64,000 bases of DNA, taken from the NCBI GenBank assembly GCA_964504335.1, contig CAZDET010000001.1, forward strand, positions 1 to 64,000, written 5' to 3'. The translations under genes and the position numbers were made by a program. The notes beneath the pieces are model-generated. The model had not been told where the DNA came from. It ran no database searches and saw only the letters and a list, made by a program, of their open reading frames with translations. Origin of the DNA: CAZDET01 sp964504335. GTDB lineage: Bacteria > Bacteroidota > Bacteroidia > Chitinophagales > Saprospiraceae. Each line of letters begins with the position of its first letter. Position 1 is the stretch's first letter. Shown piece after piece: positions 44,990-53,649 of the stretch.

Positions 44990-45439
44990 ATGTCACTCGT
45001 ACGCAGAAATCCCGATTTCCCGGCCTTTGGCAATCTGATCGATCAGTTTTTCAACAACGACTTTTTCGATTGGAGCAACCGGGCATTTTCCAAGACCAAT
45101 ACCACCATTCCGGCGGTTAATGTCAAGGAAGACGACGATAAATTTACCGTAGAAGTCGCCGCGCCGGGCATGGCAAAGGATGACTTCAACATTGAGCTGA
45201 ACAACAACGTACTGCGCATTGCCTCCGAAAAGCGGCACGAACACACCGAAGAAGACAAAGATGAGCGCTACACGCGCCGGGAATTTAGCTACCAGAGCTT
45301 CACCCGTTCCTTCACCCTCCCCGAAACCGCGGATGCCGATCAGATCGCGGCTCGTTATGAAGACGGCGTGCTCTTCCTCGACATTCCCAAGCGCGAAGAA
45401 GCCAAGCCGAAGCCCAAGCGGGTCATTGAAATTGGCTAA
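44990..45439 (+). CDS. Hsp20/alpha-crystallin small heat-shock protein
   Basis: A 149-residue holdase chaperone. The alpha-crystallin domain spans about 38-140: PAVNVKEDDDKFTVEVAAPG, MAKDDFNIELNNNVLRIASE, the RREFSYQSFTRSFTLPETAD strand, and ARYEDGVLFLDIPKREEAKP with a final KRVIEIG in place of the usual I-x-I tail motif. The aromatic N-terminal region (FGNLIDQFFNNDFFDW) is typical. It has its own control region with an inverted element and a sigma-54-like promoter, and its own terminator. Start at the ATG at 44990 (MSLVRRNPDFPAFG). Confidence 0.95.
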   Translation: MSLVRRNPDFPAFGNLIDQFFNNDFFDWSNRAFSKTNTTIPAVNVKEDDDKFTVEVAAPGMAKDDFNIELNNNVLRIASEKRHEHTEEDKDERYTRREFSYQSFTRSFTLPETADADQIAARYEDGVLFLDIPKREEAKPKPKRVIEIG

Positions 45440-45465
45440 CGAACAGACACAATGAGTTTGGAATT

Positions 45466-45492
45466 GGGCGGATCGCTGATCCGCCCTTTTTT
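45466..45492 (+). terminator. Terminator of hsp20
   Basis: A 9-bp perfect stem GGGCGGATC/GATCCGCCC with a 3-nt loop, followed by six T residues, 27 bp after the hsp20 stop. Confidence 0.9.
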
Positions 45493-45525
45493 GAAGCGGT
45501 GAATACATCACTGTCGAGAAGCTAA

Positions 45526-45672
45526 TCAACCCAACTCTACCCCCTCCCAAAATTCCGGAAACGTTCGAATGAGCTCCGCATCCTCGGGCCTAAACAAAAA
45601 GGGAGCCACATCCGCCTCCAGCAAATTAAAATCGTAAGTAGCCGTGGCAGCCTGAATCCACCGGCGCGCACC
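45526..45672 (-). pseudogene. C-terminal remnant of an unidentified gene
   Basis: On the minus strand a 48-codon frame runs from just after a TAG (45673-45675) to a TGA at 45526-45528 and has no start codon. Its product reads like the end of a folded protein: WIQAATATYDFNLLEADVAP, then FLFRPEDAELIRTFPEFWEG. The composition is normal for a coding region, unlike the other frames here. I read it as the surviving 3' end of a gene whose 5' part was lost when the dgdA segment was joined. The style recalls C-termini of AbiEii-type nucleotidyltransferases, but that is a weak guess. Confidence 0.4.
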
Positions 45673-45717
45673 CTACTTTGGACTTCCCCTAAATATTTGC
45701 ATCTTCCACAAAAAAAG

Positions 45718-47022
45718 ATGGACCAAAACCGCCCCACCTGGCTCGCCGAAGCCGAAGATGTCCTTATCCGCTACTGCGGCGAATTTGCCCCGGCGCTGAT
45801 CGAGCGCGCGTGCGGCAGCTATATCTACACCACCGAGGGCCGCCCCATCCTGGATTTCACATCCGGGCAAATGTGCTCCGTCTTCGGCCACAACCATCCA
45901 AAGATTCTGGAAGCGATGCAAGCAGCCGGCGACCGGGCTGTCCATTTGCTCAGCATGATGCTGTCGCCGGAGGTTATCGAACTGGCCCGCCGGCTGGCGG
46001 AAGTGCTGCCGGAGGGTCTCGACCGCTGTATTTTTTTGAATACCGGCTCCGAATCCAATGAGGTGGCGCTGCGCATGGCCAAGCTGACCACCGGCGGCTT
46101 TGAAGTGATTGGCTTTGCCGGTTCGTGGCACGGCATGACGGCCGGGGCGCAATCCTATACCTACTCCAAAACCCGCCGGGGCTACGGCCCGGCCATGGCC
46201 GGCAGCCTGATGATTCCGGCCCCCAATACCTACCGCTGCCCCATCGAACATTGCCAGGGCACCTGCGACCATACCTGCCTGAACGTGGGCATGCAACTAG
46301 CCGACCAGCAATCGGTCGGCGCTTACGCCGCGCTCATTGCCGAGCCGGTACTCAGTGCGGCCGGTATCATCGAGCTCCAACCCGATTACGTACAGCGCCT
46401 GCGTGAGCTGTGCGCGGAGCGCGGGCTGCTGGTCATTTACGATGAGGCCCAAACGGCCTTCGGCCGGCTCGGCCTGAACTTCGCCTTCGAAGAATACGAG
46501 GAAGCCCCCGACTTCCTGACGCTCTCCAAAACGATGGGCGGCGGCCTGCCGCTCGCCGCAACGATTACCAGCAAGGAATTAGAAGAAACCTGCTACGAAC
46601 ACGGCTTCATTTACGTCACCTCTCACGTCTCCGACCCGCTCTGCGCCACCGTCGGATTGGCCACCCTCGACTTGCTCCTTCAGGAACAAATGGCCGAACG
46701 GGCCCGCGAGATGGGCCATTACCTCAAAAGCCAGCTCCTCGAACTCCAGCAGCGCCACGAGTGCATCGGTGATGTGCGCGGCAAAGGCCTGTTGCTGGGC
46801 ATCGAAATCGTGTCCGATCGAGTACGTAAAACCCCCGATCAGGATCTCGGCAACCGCATCTCCGATCGCTGCCTGGAACTCGGTCTGAATATGAATATCG
46901 TGCGTGTAAAGGGCTACGGTGGCGTCTTCCGCATCGCCCCACCGCTAACGGTAACCAAGGAAGAGCTGGATTCCGGCGTGGCCATTCTGGATCAGTCGAT
47001 TGGGGATTGCACCGGTCATTGA
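45718..47022 (+). CDS. dgdA: 2,2-dialkylglycine decarboxylase-like aminotransferase (class III)
   Basis: A 434-residue PLP enzyme. It matches the Burkholderia 2,2-dialkylglycine decarboxylase, recalled from memory, almost block by block: PILDFTSGQMCSVFGHNHP (with the family-specific Gln near residue 49), FLNTGSESNEVALRMAKL, FAGSWHGMTAGAQSYTYSK, LIAEPVLSAAGIIELQPDY, VIYDEAQTAFGRLG, the PLP lysine in LTLSKTMGGGLPLAATI, IGDVRGKGLLLGIEIVSDR, and the C-terminal Arg in YGGVFRIAPPLTV. The reaction is decarboxylation plus transamination of substrates such as 2-aminoisobutyrate. One active-site position differs: the Ser-Ser of the known enzyme is Ser-Ala here (LSAAG). I start at the ATG at 45718, since the longer frame needs a TTG. 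No dgdR-like regulator is adjacent. Confidence 0.82.
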   Translation: MDQNRPTWLAEAEDVLIRYCGEFAPALIERACGSYIYTTEGRPILDFTSGQMCSVFGHNHPKILEAMQAAGDRAVHLLSMMLSPEVIELARRLAEVLPEGLDRCIFLNTGSESNEVALRMAKLTTGGFEVIGFAGSWHGMTAGAQSYTYSKTRRGYGPAMAGSLMIPAPNTYRCPIEHCQGTCDHTCLNVGMQLADQQSVGAYAALIAEPVLSAAGIIELQPDYVQRLRELCAERGLLVIYDEAQTAFGRLGLNFAFEEYEEAPDFLTLSKTMGGGLPLAATITSKELEETCYEHGFIYVTSHVSDPLCATVGLATLDLLLQEQMAERAREMGHYLKSQLLELQQRHECIGDVRGKGLLLGIEIVSDRVRKTPDQDLGNRISDRCLELGLNMNIVRVKGYGGVFRIAPPLTVTKEELDSGVAILDQSIGDCTGH

Positions 47023-47112
47023 TTTTCTGTTTTTCTGATCCTACGATTCTGCGATCACCTCCTTTTCAGACCGGAAAAGCACATCACAGGATCACAGCAT
47101 CAGAACATCAGA
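47023..47112. repeat. Quasi-repetitive TCTGATCC/GGATCACAG spacer
   Basis: Between the convergent dgdA and helicase genes the sequence is built of short variants: TTTTCTG, TCTGATCC, TCTGCGATC, and inverted CACAGGATCACAGCATCAG and AACATCAGATTACATCA. The two halves can pair loosely. It resembles the other degenerate intergenic repeats in style, though the unit differs. Confidence 0.45.
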
Positions 47113-49020
47113 TTACATCATATACGCCCAGGCCGTCTGATACGCCCCCAGCGCTTCACAATATTCCAGGAAAGCTTTGTAGAAGGGATCCTGGCCTACG
47201 GTGGCACTGTCGCCGACAACTACCAGTTTTTTGCGAGCTCGCGTCAGGGCTACGTTCATGCGGCGGTAATCTTTGAGGAAGCCGATTTCGCCTTTGCTGT
47301 TGGAGCGCACCAGGCTGATGTATACGACATCGCGCTCCTGGCCCTGGAAGCCATCGATGGTATTGATGGTCAGGGGGACCTCGGCGAAGCGGCCTTCTTC
47401 GGCGATGCGTCGTTGCATTTGTTCGACCTGTTCGCGGTAGGGCGAAATGAGCGCGATACCGGGTAGCGTTTCTTCCGGTGGGATGTGCCCGATGAGCAGC
47501 AACAGATGCTCCAGGATAATATTGAATTCTTCGGGGTTGTAGCGGCTCTGGTAAGCGGGGTGGAGTTTTTCGTCGAAGCCGCAGCCGGCCGTATCGATGA
47601 ATAAGACCGGGGGCTCTTCATCGAGTGGTAAGCGATGCCGGGCTACCGAGGGGGCCGCCTGTAGTTGATTGCCATAGAATTGCTGATTGGAGAAGCCCAT
47701 GATGTCTTCGTGCATGCGGTATTGGGTGCGCAAGAGGCGATTGGGGTGACCGCGCTGGATGCACTTTTCGATCAGGGTAACCTCCAGGCCGCCGCGGCGG
47801 CCTTCGTCCGATTTTACGGTGGGCGGCAACTGGAAAGGGTCTCCGACCAGGATGACCCGACTAGCCCGCGAGATGGGGATCCAGGCGGCCGGCTCCAGCG
47901 CTTGCGCCGCTTCATCGATAATGACGGTGCGGAATTTTATATGCTGTAGGACCTTGTTGGAAGAGCCGACCAGTGTGGCGGTAATGACCTGGGCAGCGCT
48001 CAGAATTTGGTCCAGCAAGCGATCTTCCAGTTGATTGGCCCAGGAAGACAGCTCGGCGGCCTCCCGAAAGAGGGCACGGCGTTCGTGGCGCTCCTCAGCT
48101 CCGTAGCGCCGTCGGTAACGCTGCGCCTTTTTGCGGGCATCCGCGGCCTGCTGCCGCACGCGCTTAATGGTTTTGGCTTCCGGATGCTGCGACAGCTGCA
48201 CCTCCAGGGTATGCCGCAGGATTTCTTCATCCACCCGTGAGATGTTGCCGATGCGCACCACCCCTACTCCTGCCTCGGCGATGCGTTCGGTTAGTAGATC
48301 GACGGCGGTATTACTTGGCGCAGTGACCAGCAGGGTAGCTTCTCGTTGCACCAGCTCGCGGACTGCGGCCACCACGGTAGTCGTCTTTCCGGTACCCGGC
48401 GGGCCGTGTACGATCGCCAGCGACTGGGAGGCGACCATGTCCTGTACGGCTTCGACCTGCGATTCATTTAACTCCGGCAAGGTCAGGGTGGGCGTCGAAG
48501 AAAAGTAGGCAGGAAAATGCCCGTAAATCGTATCGCGCAACTCCGCGAGGCGATCGCCGTGTGCCCCTTCCACCTTATCGAGGGCTTTTTCCATTTCCTG
48601 GTACGTCCGGTCGTCGAACTGCAGATCCACCCCGATCGATCCCATTCCCAGCCAGTCGGGAAAATCACTGTGATTGAGCACAATCTTCATCCGCCCCCGG
48701 CTGACGAACTGAATAATTCCCGATCGCTCCCCTTGCTTCACGGCTGGATTGCGGGTATAGAGGCTCACCGTTTTGCCCGCCCGGAATTGATCGGGTCGCT
48801 CGGCGGTGGTCCGTTCCACAATGACAAACGCCCGATCGCCGAGGGTATAGCCTTTTTTGCCCACCTCCACCGGATACCAGGAAAACCCCTCCTCCACCCG
48901 TTGCTGGGGCGCGAGGCGCTTCATCTGCCGCTGATGTTGCTCAAAATCGGCCTCCCGCTCCGCACGGATGAGGGTGCGGACGTGTTGTATTTCTTTGCGC
49001 GATTGCTCCATGCTTCCCAT
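47113..49020 (-). CDS. UPF1/IGHMBP2-like superfamily 1 DNA/RNA helicase
   Basis: A 635-residue helicase of the Upf1-like SF1B group, often annotated AAA domain-containing or IGHMBP2-family. The N-terminal domain (to about 170) is a beta-barrel region containing VSLYTRNPAVKQGERSG. The core has motif I LAIVHGPPGTGKTTTVVAAV (about 205), LVTAPSNTAVDLLTERI (Ia), VIIDEAAQALEPAAWIP (II), VILVGDPFQLPPTV (III), LLRTQYRMHEDIMGFSNQQF (IV), NTIDGFQGQERDVVYISLVR (V) and NVALTRARKKLVVVGDS (VI). All seven motifs are intact. Start options are ATG 49035, 49020 and 49011. The first lies inside an intergenic repeat, so I take 49020. Confidence 0.92.
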   Translation of the reverse strand: MGSMEQSRKEIQHVRTLIRAEREADFEQHQRQMKRLAPQQRVEEGFSWYPVEVGKKGYTLGDRAFVIVERTTAERPDQFRAGKTVSLYTRNPAVKQGERSGIIQFVSRGRMKIVLNHSDFPDWLGMGSIGVDLQFDDRTYQEMEKALDKVEGAHGDRLAELRDTIYGHFPAYFSSTPTLTLPELNESQVEAVQDMVASQSLAIVHGPPGTGKTTTVVAAVRELVQREATLLVTAPSNTAVDLLTERIAEAGVGVVRIGNISRVDEEILRHTLEVQLSQHPEAKTIKRVRQQAADARKKAQRYRRRYGAEERHERRALFREAAELSSWANQLEDRLLDQILSAAQVITATLVGSSNKVLQHIKFRTVIIDEAAQALEPAAWIPISRASRVILVGDPFQLPPTVKSDEGRRGGLEVTLIEKCIQRGHPNRLLRTQYRMHEDIMGFSNQQFYGNQLQAAPSVARHRLPLDEEPPVLFIDTAGCGFDEKLHPAYQSRYNPEEFNIILEHLLLLIGHIPPEETLPGIALISPYREQVEQMQRRIAEEGRFAEVPLTINTIDGFQGQERDVVYISLVRSNSKGEIGFLKDYRRMNVALTRARKKLVVVGDSATVGQDPFYKAFLEYCEALGAYQTAWAYMM

Positions 49021-49049
49021 TAGTACTTTAGTCATTTAGTACTTTAGTC
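49020..49049. repeat. Two copies of TTAGTACTTTAGTC
   Basis: Identical 14-mers at 49020-49033 and 49036-49049 lie directly upstream of the helicase gene. The same 14-mer occurs at 11301-11314. A further degenerate unit (CATCGGCACATTAG) follows near 49122-49135. Confidence 0.75.
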
Positions 49050-49210
49050 TTCACTCTTATCACATTGACTACAGAAGGCCGGAGGCAGACGTTTTCACCT
49101 CATCAAACTGGCCCTTTGACTCATCGGCACATTAGATAATTCTCAACCTAAGCCTCAAGCAGCGTTGTTACTACAAGTCATCTAACCACACAATAACCAT
49201 CCGGTTTTCT

Positions 49211-51043
49211 ATGGCCAAAAACAAGGCAACGGATAAAGACCCCAAACAAAGTTGGCGCGACCAAATTGACGCCCTCGGCAATTTGCCGCGCTTCTTTCGG
49301 CTCATCTGGAATACCAGCCGGCAACTGACCATTGGCAACGTCATCCTGCGATTGCTAAAGGCAGCCATGCCGGCCCTTATCCTGTACGTGGGCAAGGAAA
49401 TAATTGACGGAATCATCGGCGTGATCGACAATCCGGATAGTGATACGACCTATCTGTGGTGGATGGTGGGGCTGGAGTTGGGATTGGTACTGTTGAGCGA
49501 TTTGCTGAACCGCGGCATTAATCTGCTCGACAGCCTCCTGGGGGATCTCGTAGCCAACCGAACCAGCGTCGATTTGATCCGGCACGCCTCTCAGCTAGAT
49601 CTATACCAATTTGAGGATGCCACATTTTACGATAAGCTCGAACGCGCCCGCCGACAGACGACCGGCCGTACCATCCTGATTAGCCAGGTGCTTTCCCAGG
49701 CGCAGGATTTGATCATGATTCTGTTTCTCGCCGTGGGGATTGTCGCATTTAATCCGTGGCTCATTTTGCTGCTATTCATTGCCGTACTGCCCTCCTTTCT
49801 GGGGGAAAGCTATTTCAATGAACGGTCCTATTCACTGAGCCGCAGTTGGACTCCCGAACGACGCGAACTCGATTATTTGCGGTATCTGGGTGCCAGCGAT
49901 ACCACCGCCAAAGAGGTGAAAATTTTCGATTTATCGAGTTTCATCTCGGATCGGTTCGAAGAATTATCCATGCAATACTACCGCGCCAACCGCGCATTGA
50001 GTATCAAGCGGGCAGGCTGGGGCGCTATTTTCTCTACGCTGGCCACCTTGGCCTACTATGCCGCAGTAGTGCTCATCATCTTTCAGGCAATCAGCGGAGC
50101 GATCACGGTGGGTACTTTTACTTTTTTGTCGGGTTCGTTTAAACGGATGCAAAGTGCGCTGCAATCTATCATGAATCGTTTCAGCCGCATTGCGGAGAGT
50201 GCGTTGTATTTACAGGATCTCTTCGACTTCTTTGCCATCGAGCCCTCCATTCGGTCGAAGGAAGGTGCAGTTCCCTTTCCGGAAGTTGTTCGGGAGGGAT
50301 TTCGGTTTGACAATGTCAGTTTTCGCTATCCAAACCGGGAGGAATACGCGATTCAAAACCTCTCCTTCACCCTCCATCCGGAAGAACGCCTGGCCTTAGT
50401 GGGGGAAAACGGAGCCGGGAAAACCACGCTGGTCAAGCTGCTTGCCCGATTGTACGAGCCTACCGAAGGCCGCATTTTGCTCGACGGCCGTGATCTGCGC
50501 GAATACGATCTGAGCAGCCTGCGCGACAACGTGGGGATTATTTTTCAGGATTACTTCCGTTTCCAGCTCAAAGCCCGTGAAAACATCGCCATCGGCCGCA
50601 TCGCCGACCGCGACAACCTGGAGCGCATCGAGGATGCTTCCGGGAAGAGCCTGGCCAGTGAAGTAGTAGAAACGCTGCCCGAGAAGTACGAGCAACTCCT
50701 CGGTCGCCGCTTCGAAGGGGGAGTCGATCTCAGTGGAGGGCAGTGGCAAAAAATCGCGCTGGCCCGCGCCTACATGCGCAATGCCCAACTCCTCATTCTC
50801 GACGAACCCACCAGCGCCCTCGATGCTCGTGCGGAGCACGAAGTCTTCCTCCGCTTTTCGGAATTAATTCAGGGGAAAATGGCCGTTCTGATTTCGCACC
50901 GCTTCTCCACCGTCCGCATGGCCGACCGCATCCTCTTCCTCGAACACGGCCGCCTCCTCGAATTGGGGACGCACGAAGAACTACTGGCGCAGGAAGGCAA
51001 ATACGCGGAGTTGTTTCATTTGCAGGCGCAGGGGTATGTCTGA
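49211..51043 (+). CDS. ABC exporter (fused permease and ATPase)
   Basis: A 610-residue half-transporter of the ABCB/MsbA type that should work as a homodimer in the inner membrane. About six transmembrane helices lie in 45-330 (NVILRLLKAAMPALILYVGK; VLSQAQDLIMILFLAVGIVA; AIFSTLATLAYYAAVVLIIF). The nucleotide-binding domain begins near 365: Walker A GENGAGKTTLVKLLARLYEP (about 397), Q-loop IIFQDYFRFQLKAREN, signature DLSGGQWQKIALARAYMR (about 507), Walker B LLILDEPTSALDA, and the H-loop VLISHRFSTVRMAD. All motifs are intact. Substrate not predictable (lipid, peptide or drug). It stands alone with no HlyD partner beside it. Confidence 0.93.
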   Translation: MAKNKATDKDPKQSWRDQIDALGNLPRFFRLIWNTSRQLTIGNVILRLLKAAMPALILYVGKEIIDGIIGVIDNPDSDTTYLWWMVGLELGLVLLSDLLNRGINLLDSLLGDLVANRTSVDLIRHASQLDLYQFEDATFYDKLERARRQTTGRTILISQVLSQAQDLIMILFLAVGIVAFNPWLILLLFIAVLPSFLGESYFNERSYSLSRSWTPERRELDYLRYLGASDTTAKEVKIFDLSSFISDRFEELSMQYYRANRALSIKRAGWGAIFSTLATLAYYAAVVLIIFQAISGAITVGTFTFLSGSFKRMQSALQSIMNRFSRIAESALYLQDLFDFFAIEPSIRSKEGAVPFPEVVREGFRFDNVSFRYPNREEYAIQNLSFTLHPEERLALVGENGAGKTTLVKLLARLYEPTEGRILLDGRDLREYDLSSLRDNVGIIFQDYFRFQLKARENIAIGRIADRDNLERIEDASGKSLASEVVETLPEKYEQLLGRRFEGGVDLSGGQWQKIALARAYMRNAQLLILDEPTSALDARAEHEVFLRFSELIQGKMAVLISHRFSTVRMADRILFLEHGRLLELGTHEELLAQEGKYAELFHLQAQGYV

Positions 51044-51085
51044 TGTGCTAATGTGTAATTGGCAAATTGATCTATTGGCACATCA
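51041..51085. repeat. Inverted TGATGTGC / GCACATCA spacer repeat
   Basis: TGATGTGC (51041-51048, overlapping the ABC gene stop codon) has its exact complement GCACATCA at 51078-51085. Between them lies TAATGTGTAATTGGCAAATTG, the same vocabulary as the repeats at 14856 and 54707. It separates two convergent genes and may act as a bidirectional terminator. Confidence 0.6.
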
Positions 51086-52597
51086 ATAATTCCTCAACAT
51101 ATGCGTTCGGTGTGCCAGGTAGGGATCCTGGGGGAGTAACGCACGGGCTTCTTCCAGGATGAGGCGGGCGCGGTGGTAATCCTGCCAGCGATAGTAGTAG
51201 TTGGAGACGGCGAGATAGGCTGTGAGCGTCCAGGAAGCGGAGCGGGGAGTGTTACCGTAGCGTTTCAGGAGTTGTTTGAATTCTTCGAAGTAGTAGTGGC
51301 CTTCTTTGAGCTGGTCGTTATTGAAGGAGAGGCGAATGCGTTCGGCGCGGTAGAAGAGGTCGAGGTCCTGGAAGTAGGGATGCTCGCGCAGGAAGGGATA
51401 CTGCCGAAACACCCGGTTGAGACGGGGTAAGCCCGTAATAAAGTTACGATCCTGGCGGATTGTCCAGGCTACCATGCTGGCGAGGGTTTCCTGCACCTGC
51501 CTATCTTGGGGTCGATACGTATACAAGCTATCGACGTAAGGACGCACTTCCGAGGGGCCGGTTCGATTCGACCGTTGGCGCGCCTTGTAATCGTAGTAAA
51601 TCGTGCTGAGTCGACGCTCGAAATCGACGTCCAGTTTGGTTTTGTAGCGCAGATAATCGTACAGTTGATCGAATTCCCGCACATCCGCATGCCCGGCGAA
51701 GGTGCGCTCCGCTACATCGCGAAACCGGCGCAGCACTTCCCGGTCGAACATTTCGTGAGCCCGCACCTTGCGCAATTCCAACAAGTATTCCAATGCGTTG
51801 CGACTACCGATATCGGCCGAGGTAGCCAGTTGAAACAGCGTCGCCTGCCGCAGCACATCCATGACGGGCCGGGGGGCTACTCGTTGGGCATCGTCCAGCC
51901 GATCGAGAGCTTCCTGGTAATTGGATTCCTGGTAGGCCGCCATCGCCTGTTGGTAATGCAGAAAACCGGCGAGTTCCGAAAGGGATAGGGATCGGGCTTC
52001 GCCCAAATAATACTGCTGAAAGGTTTGCCGTTCGCTTTGCGCTTTAGCCTCCTCATCGAGCAGGTCCATTGCGTCGAGCAAGCGGACGTAATCGCGCATG
52101 AAGGCCCGCTCCAGCGGGGTAACCTGCACCTGTTGGATTGGAGGATGCATGGAAACGGCATGCTTGTTGGGATCGGCGATCAGATGGAGGTTCCAGAGAT
52201 TAGCCTCGATGCGGTAGGGGATCTGAAAATATTCCAGCAGCAGTGCGTAGAGGGCGGTCGTCGTGGTAGCGTTAAAAGCTCCGCGCTTAAACAAATCGCG
52301 AAAATTTGCGTACTCTTGGGGTACTCTCAACCAGGAAGCTTCTACTTGCTGTCGAATATGCTGGACTGCCTTTTTGGTGGAACGTCTATCGACCCGATGC
52401 TCGCGAATCAGTTCGTCGATAAGGTATTGAAGCTCGGCGCTGATAAAACCGCGTGCGGCCTGTTCGTCGGTCGTATTGCCAGGAACAAAGAGTTGGAGCT
52501 GTTCTTCTAATACCGTATTGGTGCGGCCCTGTGCGGCTCCGAAAACAAAGAGCAGACCAATAAACAGCAGGAAAAATTTCGAACTGGGGTGCTGCAT
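51083..52597 (-). CDS. Secreted protein with degenerate transglutaminase-like region and helical repeats
   Basis: A 504-residue exported protein (signal peptide MQHPSSKFFLLFIGLLFVFG, cleaved near AAQG). Residues about 80-160 resemble a transglutaminase-like core (RGAFNATTTTALYALLLEYF, QIPYRIEANLWNLHLIADPN). However, the position where active members carry Cys (N-C-x-T) reads N-A-T-T, so it is probably not a protease or transglutaminase. The rest is helical with TPR-like pairs (LAGFLHYQQAMAAYQESNYQ; LAVSNYYYRWQDYHRARLIL). The role is unknown; a periplasmic binding or scaffold function is a guess. Confidence 0.65.
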   Translation of the reverse strand: MQHPSSKFFLLFIGLLFVFGAAQGRTNTVLEEQLQLFVPGNTTDEQAARGFISAELQYLIDELIREHRVDRRSTKKAVQHIRQQVEASWLRVPQEYANFRDLFKRGAFNATTTTALYALLLEYFQIPYRIEANLWNLHLIADPNKHAVSMHPPIQQVQVTPLERAFMRDYVRLLDAMDLLDEEAKAQSERQTFQQYYLGEARSLSLSELAGFLHYQQAMAAYQESNYQEALDRLDDAQRVAPRPVMDVLRQATLFQLATSADIGSRNALEYLLELRKVRAHEMFDREVLRRFRDVAERTFAGHADVREFDQLYDYLRYKTKLDVDFERRLSTIYYDYKARQRSNRTGPSEVRPYVDSLYTYRPQDRQVQETLASMVAWTIRQDRNFITGLPRLNRVFRQYPFLREHPYFQDLDLFYRAERIRLSFNNDQLKEGHYYFEEFKQLLKRYGNTPRSASWTLTAYLAVSNYYYRWQDYHRARLILEEARALLPQDPYLAHRTHMLRNY

Positions 52598-52734
52598 TTA
52601 CATAGCATTTCGCTCGTGGGCTAAATTACTCTTTTTCGATCAAGAACGTTTGCCGAGGTATGAGAATTATGCTAAATATTAAATGAACCAGGCACCTGTC
52701 GGTTTTATTTACGGAATGGTCGATCTGCTAGTCG

Positions 52735-53649
52735 ATGATGCAATCCAATTTTGACTCCCACTTTCTCCCCGAGCAGCCCGGCATGCGGCTTTTTTCCGTA
52801 CTTGCCATTCTGGTGATGCTCGCAGGGGCTGGCATGCTGCTCGGCAGCCTGGCCACCTTTATGATTGCCAATGGGGCCGGATTTGAACTCGTGCCTTCCG
52901 ATCCGGAAGCGCCCCGTGCGTTCGACCAGTCACAGCGAATTGCTCTGCGATTCGCCCTGATGCTCAATAACCTGTGCACGTTTCTCCTGCCCGGGCTGGC
53001 CACTACCTGGCTATTGTTTCGCACCGACGGGGCTAATTATCTGCGCCTGCGCCAACAACCGGCTTCGCAGTCGGTTACGCTGGCCTTTTTATGGCTAATC
53101 GTTTCGGTTCCGCTCATTCAGTACAGCTATTACCTCAACCAACTTCTGCCGCTTCCCGATTGGATGACGCAGATGGAAAACCAAAATACGGGCCTGATTG
53201 AGGCCATGTTGGGAGGAGACAACATTCTGGAGTTATTACTCACGGTACTTGCGCTAGCCGTGGTGCCGGCCCTCGGCGAGGAAGTGGTATTCCGCGGCAT
53301 TTTGCAGCAGGAACTGGAAAAACGCAGCCGAAATCTGCATCTGGGGGTTTGGGTAAGCGCGTTTATATTTAGTTCGATTCACTTCCAATTCGCCGGTTTT
53401 CTGCCGCGATTTATGCTGGGTGCCTTACTCGGCTATACGTTCGCCTGGACGCGCAATCTGTGGGTACCGATTGTGCTGCATTTCTTTTTCAATGGCTTTC
53501 AGGTGGTTGGCAGCTATTTCGTCGACCCCTCCGATTTTTCCGAACAGGCAGAGTCGGCGGCCGAAGTGAGCCCCAGCCCATTGCTTGCAATCGGGTCGGC
53601 TCTACTCATTTGGTTCGTCGGCCGGCAGTTCTACCGGCAATCCTCATAA
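52735..53649 (+). CDS. CPBP-family intramembrane glutamic endopeptidase
   Basis: A 304-residue multi-pass membrane protein of the CAAX protease/bacteriocin-processing family. About 7-8 hydrophobic segments are visible, from LFSVLAILVMLAGAGMLLGS at the N-terminus to LLAIGSALLIWFVG at the C-terminus. Motif 1 is LGEEVVFRGILQQEL (catalytic Glu-Glu and Arg), motif 2 IFSSIHFQFAGFLPRFMLG, and motif 3 LWVPIVLHFFFNGFQV. All metal or catalytic residues are present. Substrate unknown. The 3' end overlaps the convergent DinB gene by 6 bp. ATG 52735 and 52738 are both possible. Confidence 0.9.
   Translation: MMQSNFDSHFLPEQPGMRLFSVLAILVMLAGAGMLLGSLATFMIANGAGFELVPSDPEAPRAFDQSQRIALRFALMLNNLCTFLLPGLATTWLLFRTDGANYLRLRQQPASQSVTLAFLWLIVSVPLIQYSYYLNQLLPLPDWMTQMENQNTGLIEAMLGGDNILELLLTVLALAVVPALGEEVVFRGILQQELEKRSRNLHLGVWVSAFIFSSIHFQFAGFLPRFMLGALLGYTFAWTRNLWVPIVLHFFFNGFQVVGSYFVDPSDFSEQAESAAEVSPSPLLAIGSALLIWFVGRQFYRQSS

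Noticed and set aside
45526..45737. 66-codon minus frame at 45537-45737 as the gene in this spacer
   Set aside because: The frame yields a Cys/Arg-rich unlikely protein, while the overlapping start-less frame at 45526-45672 has normal protein composition.
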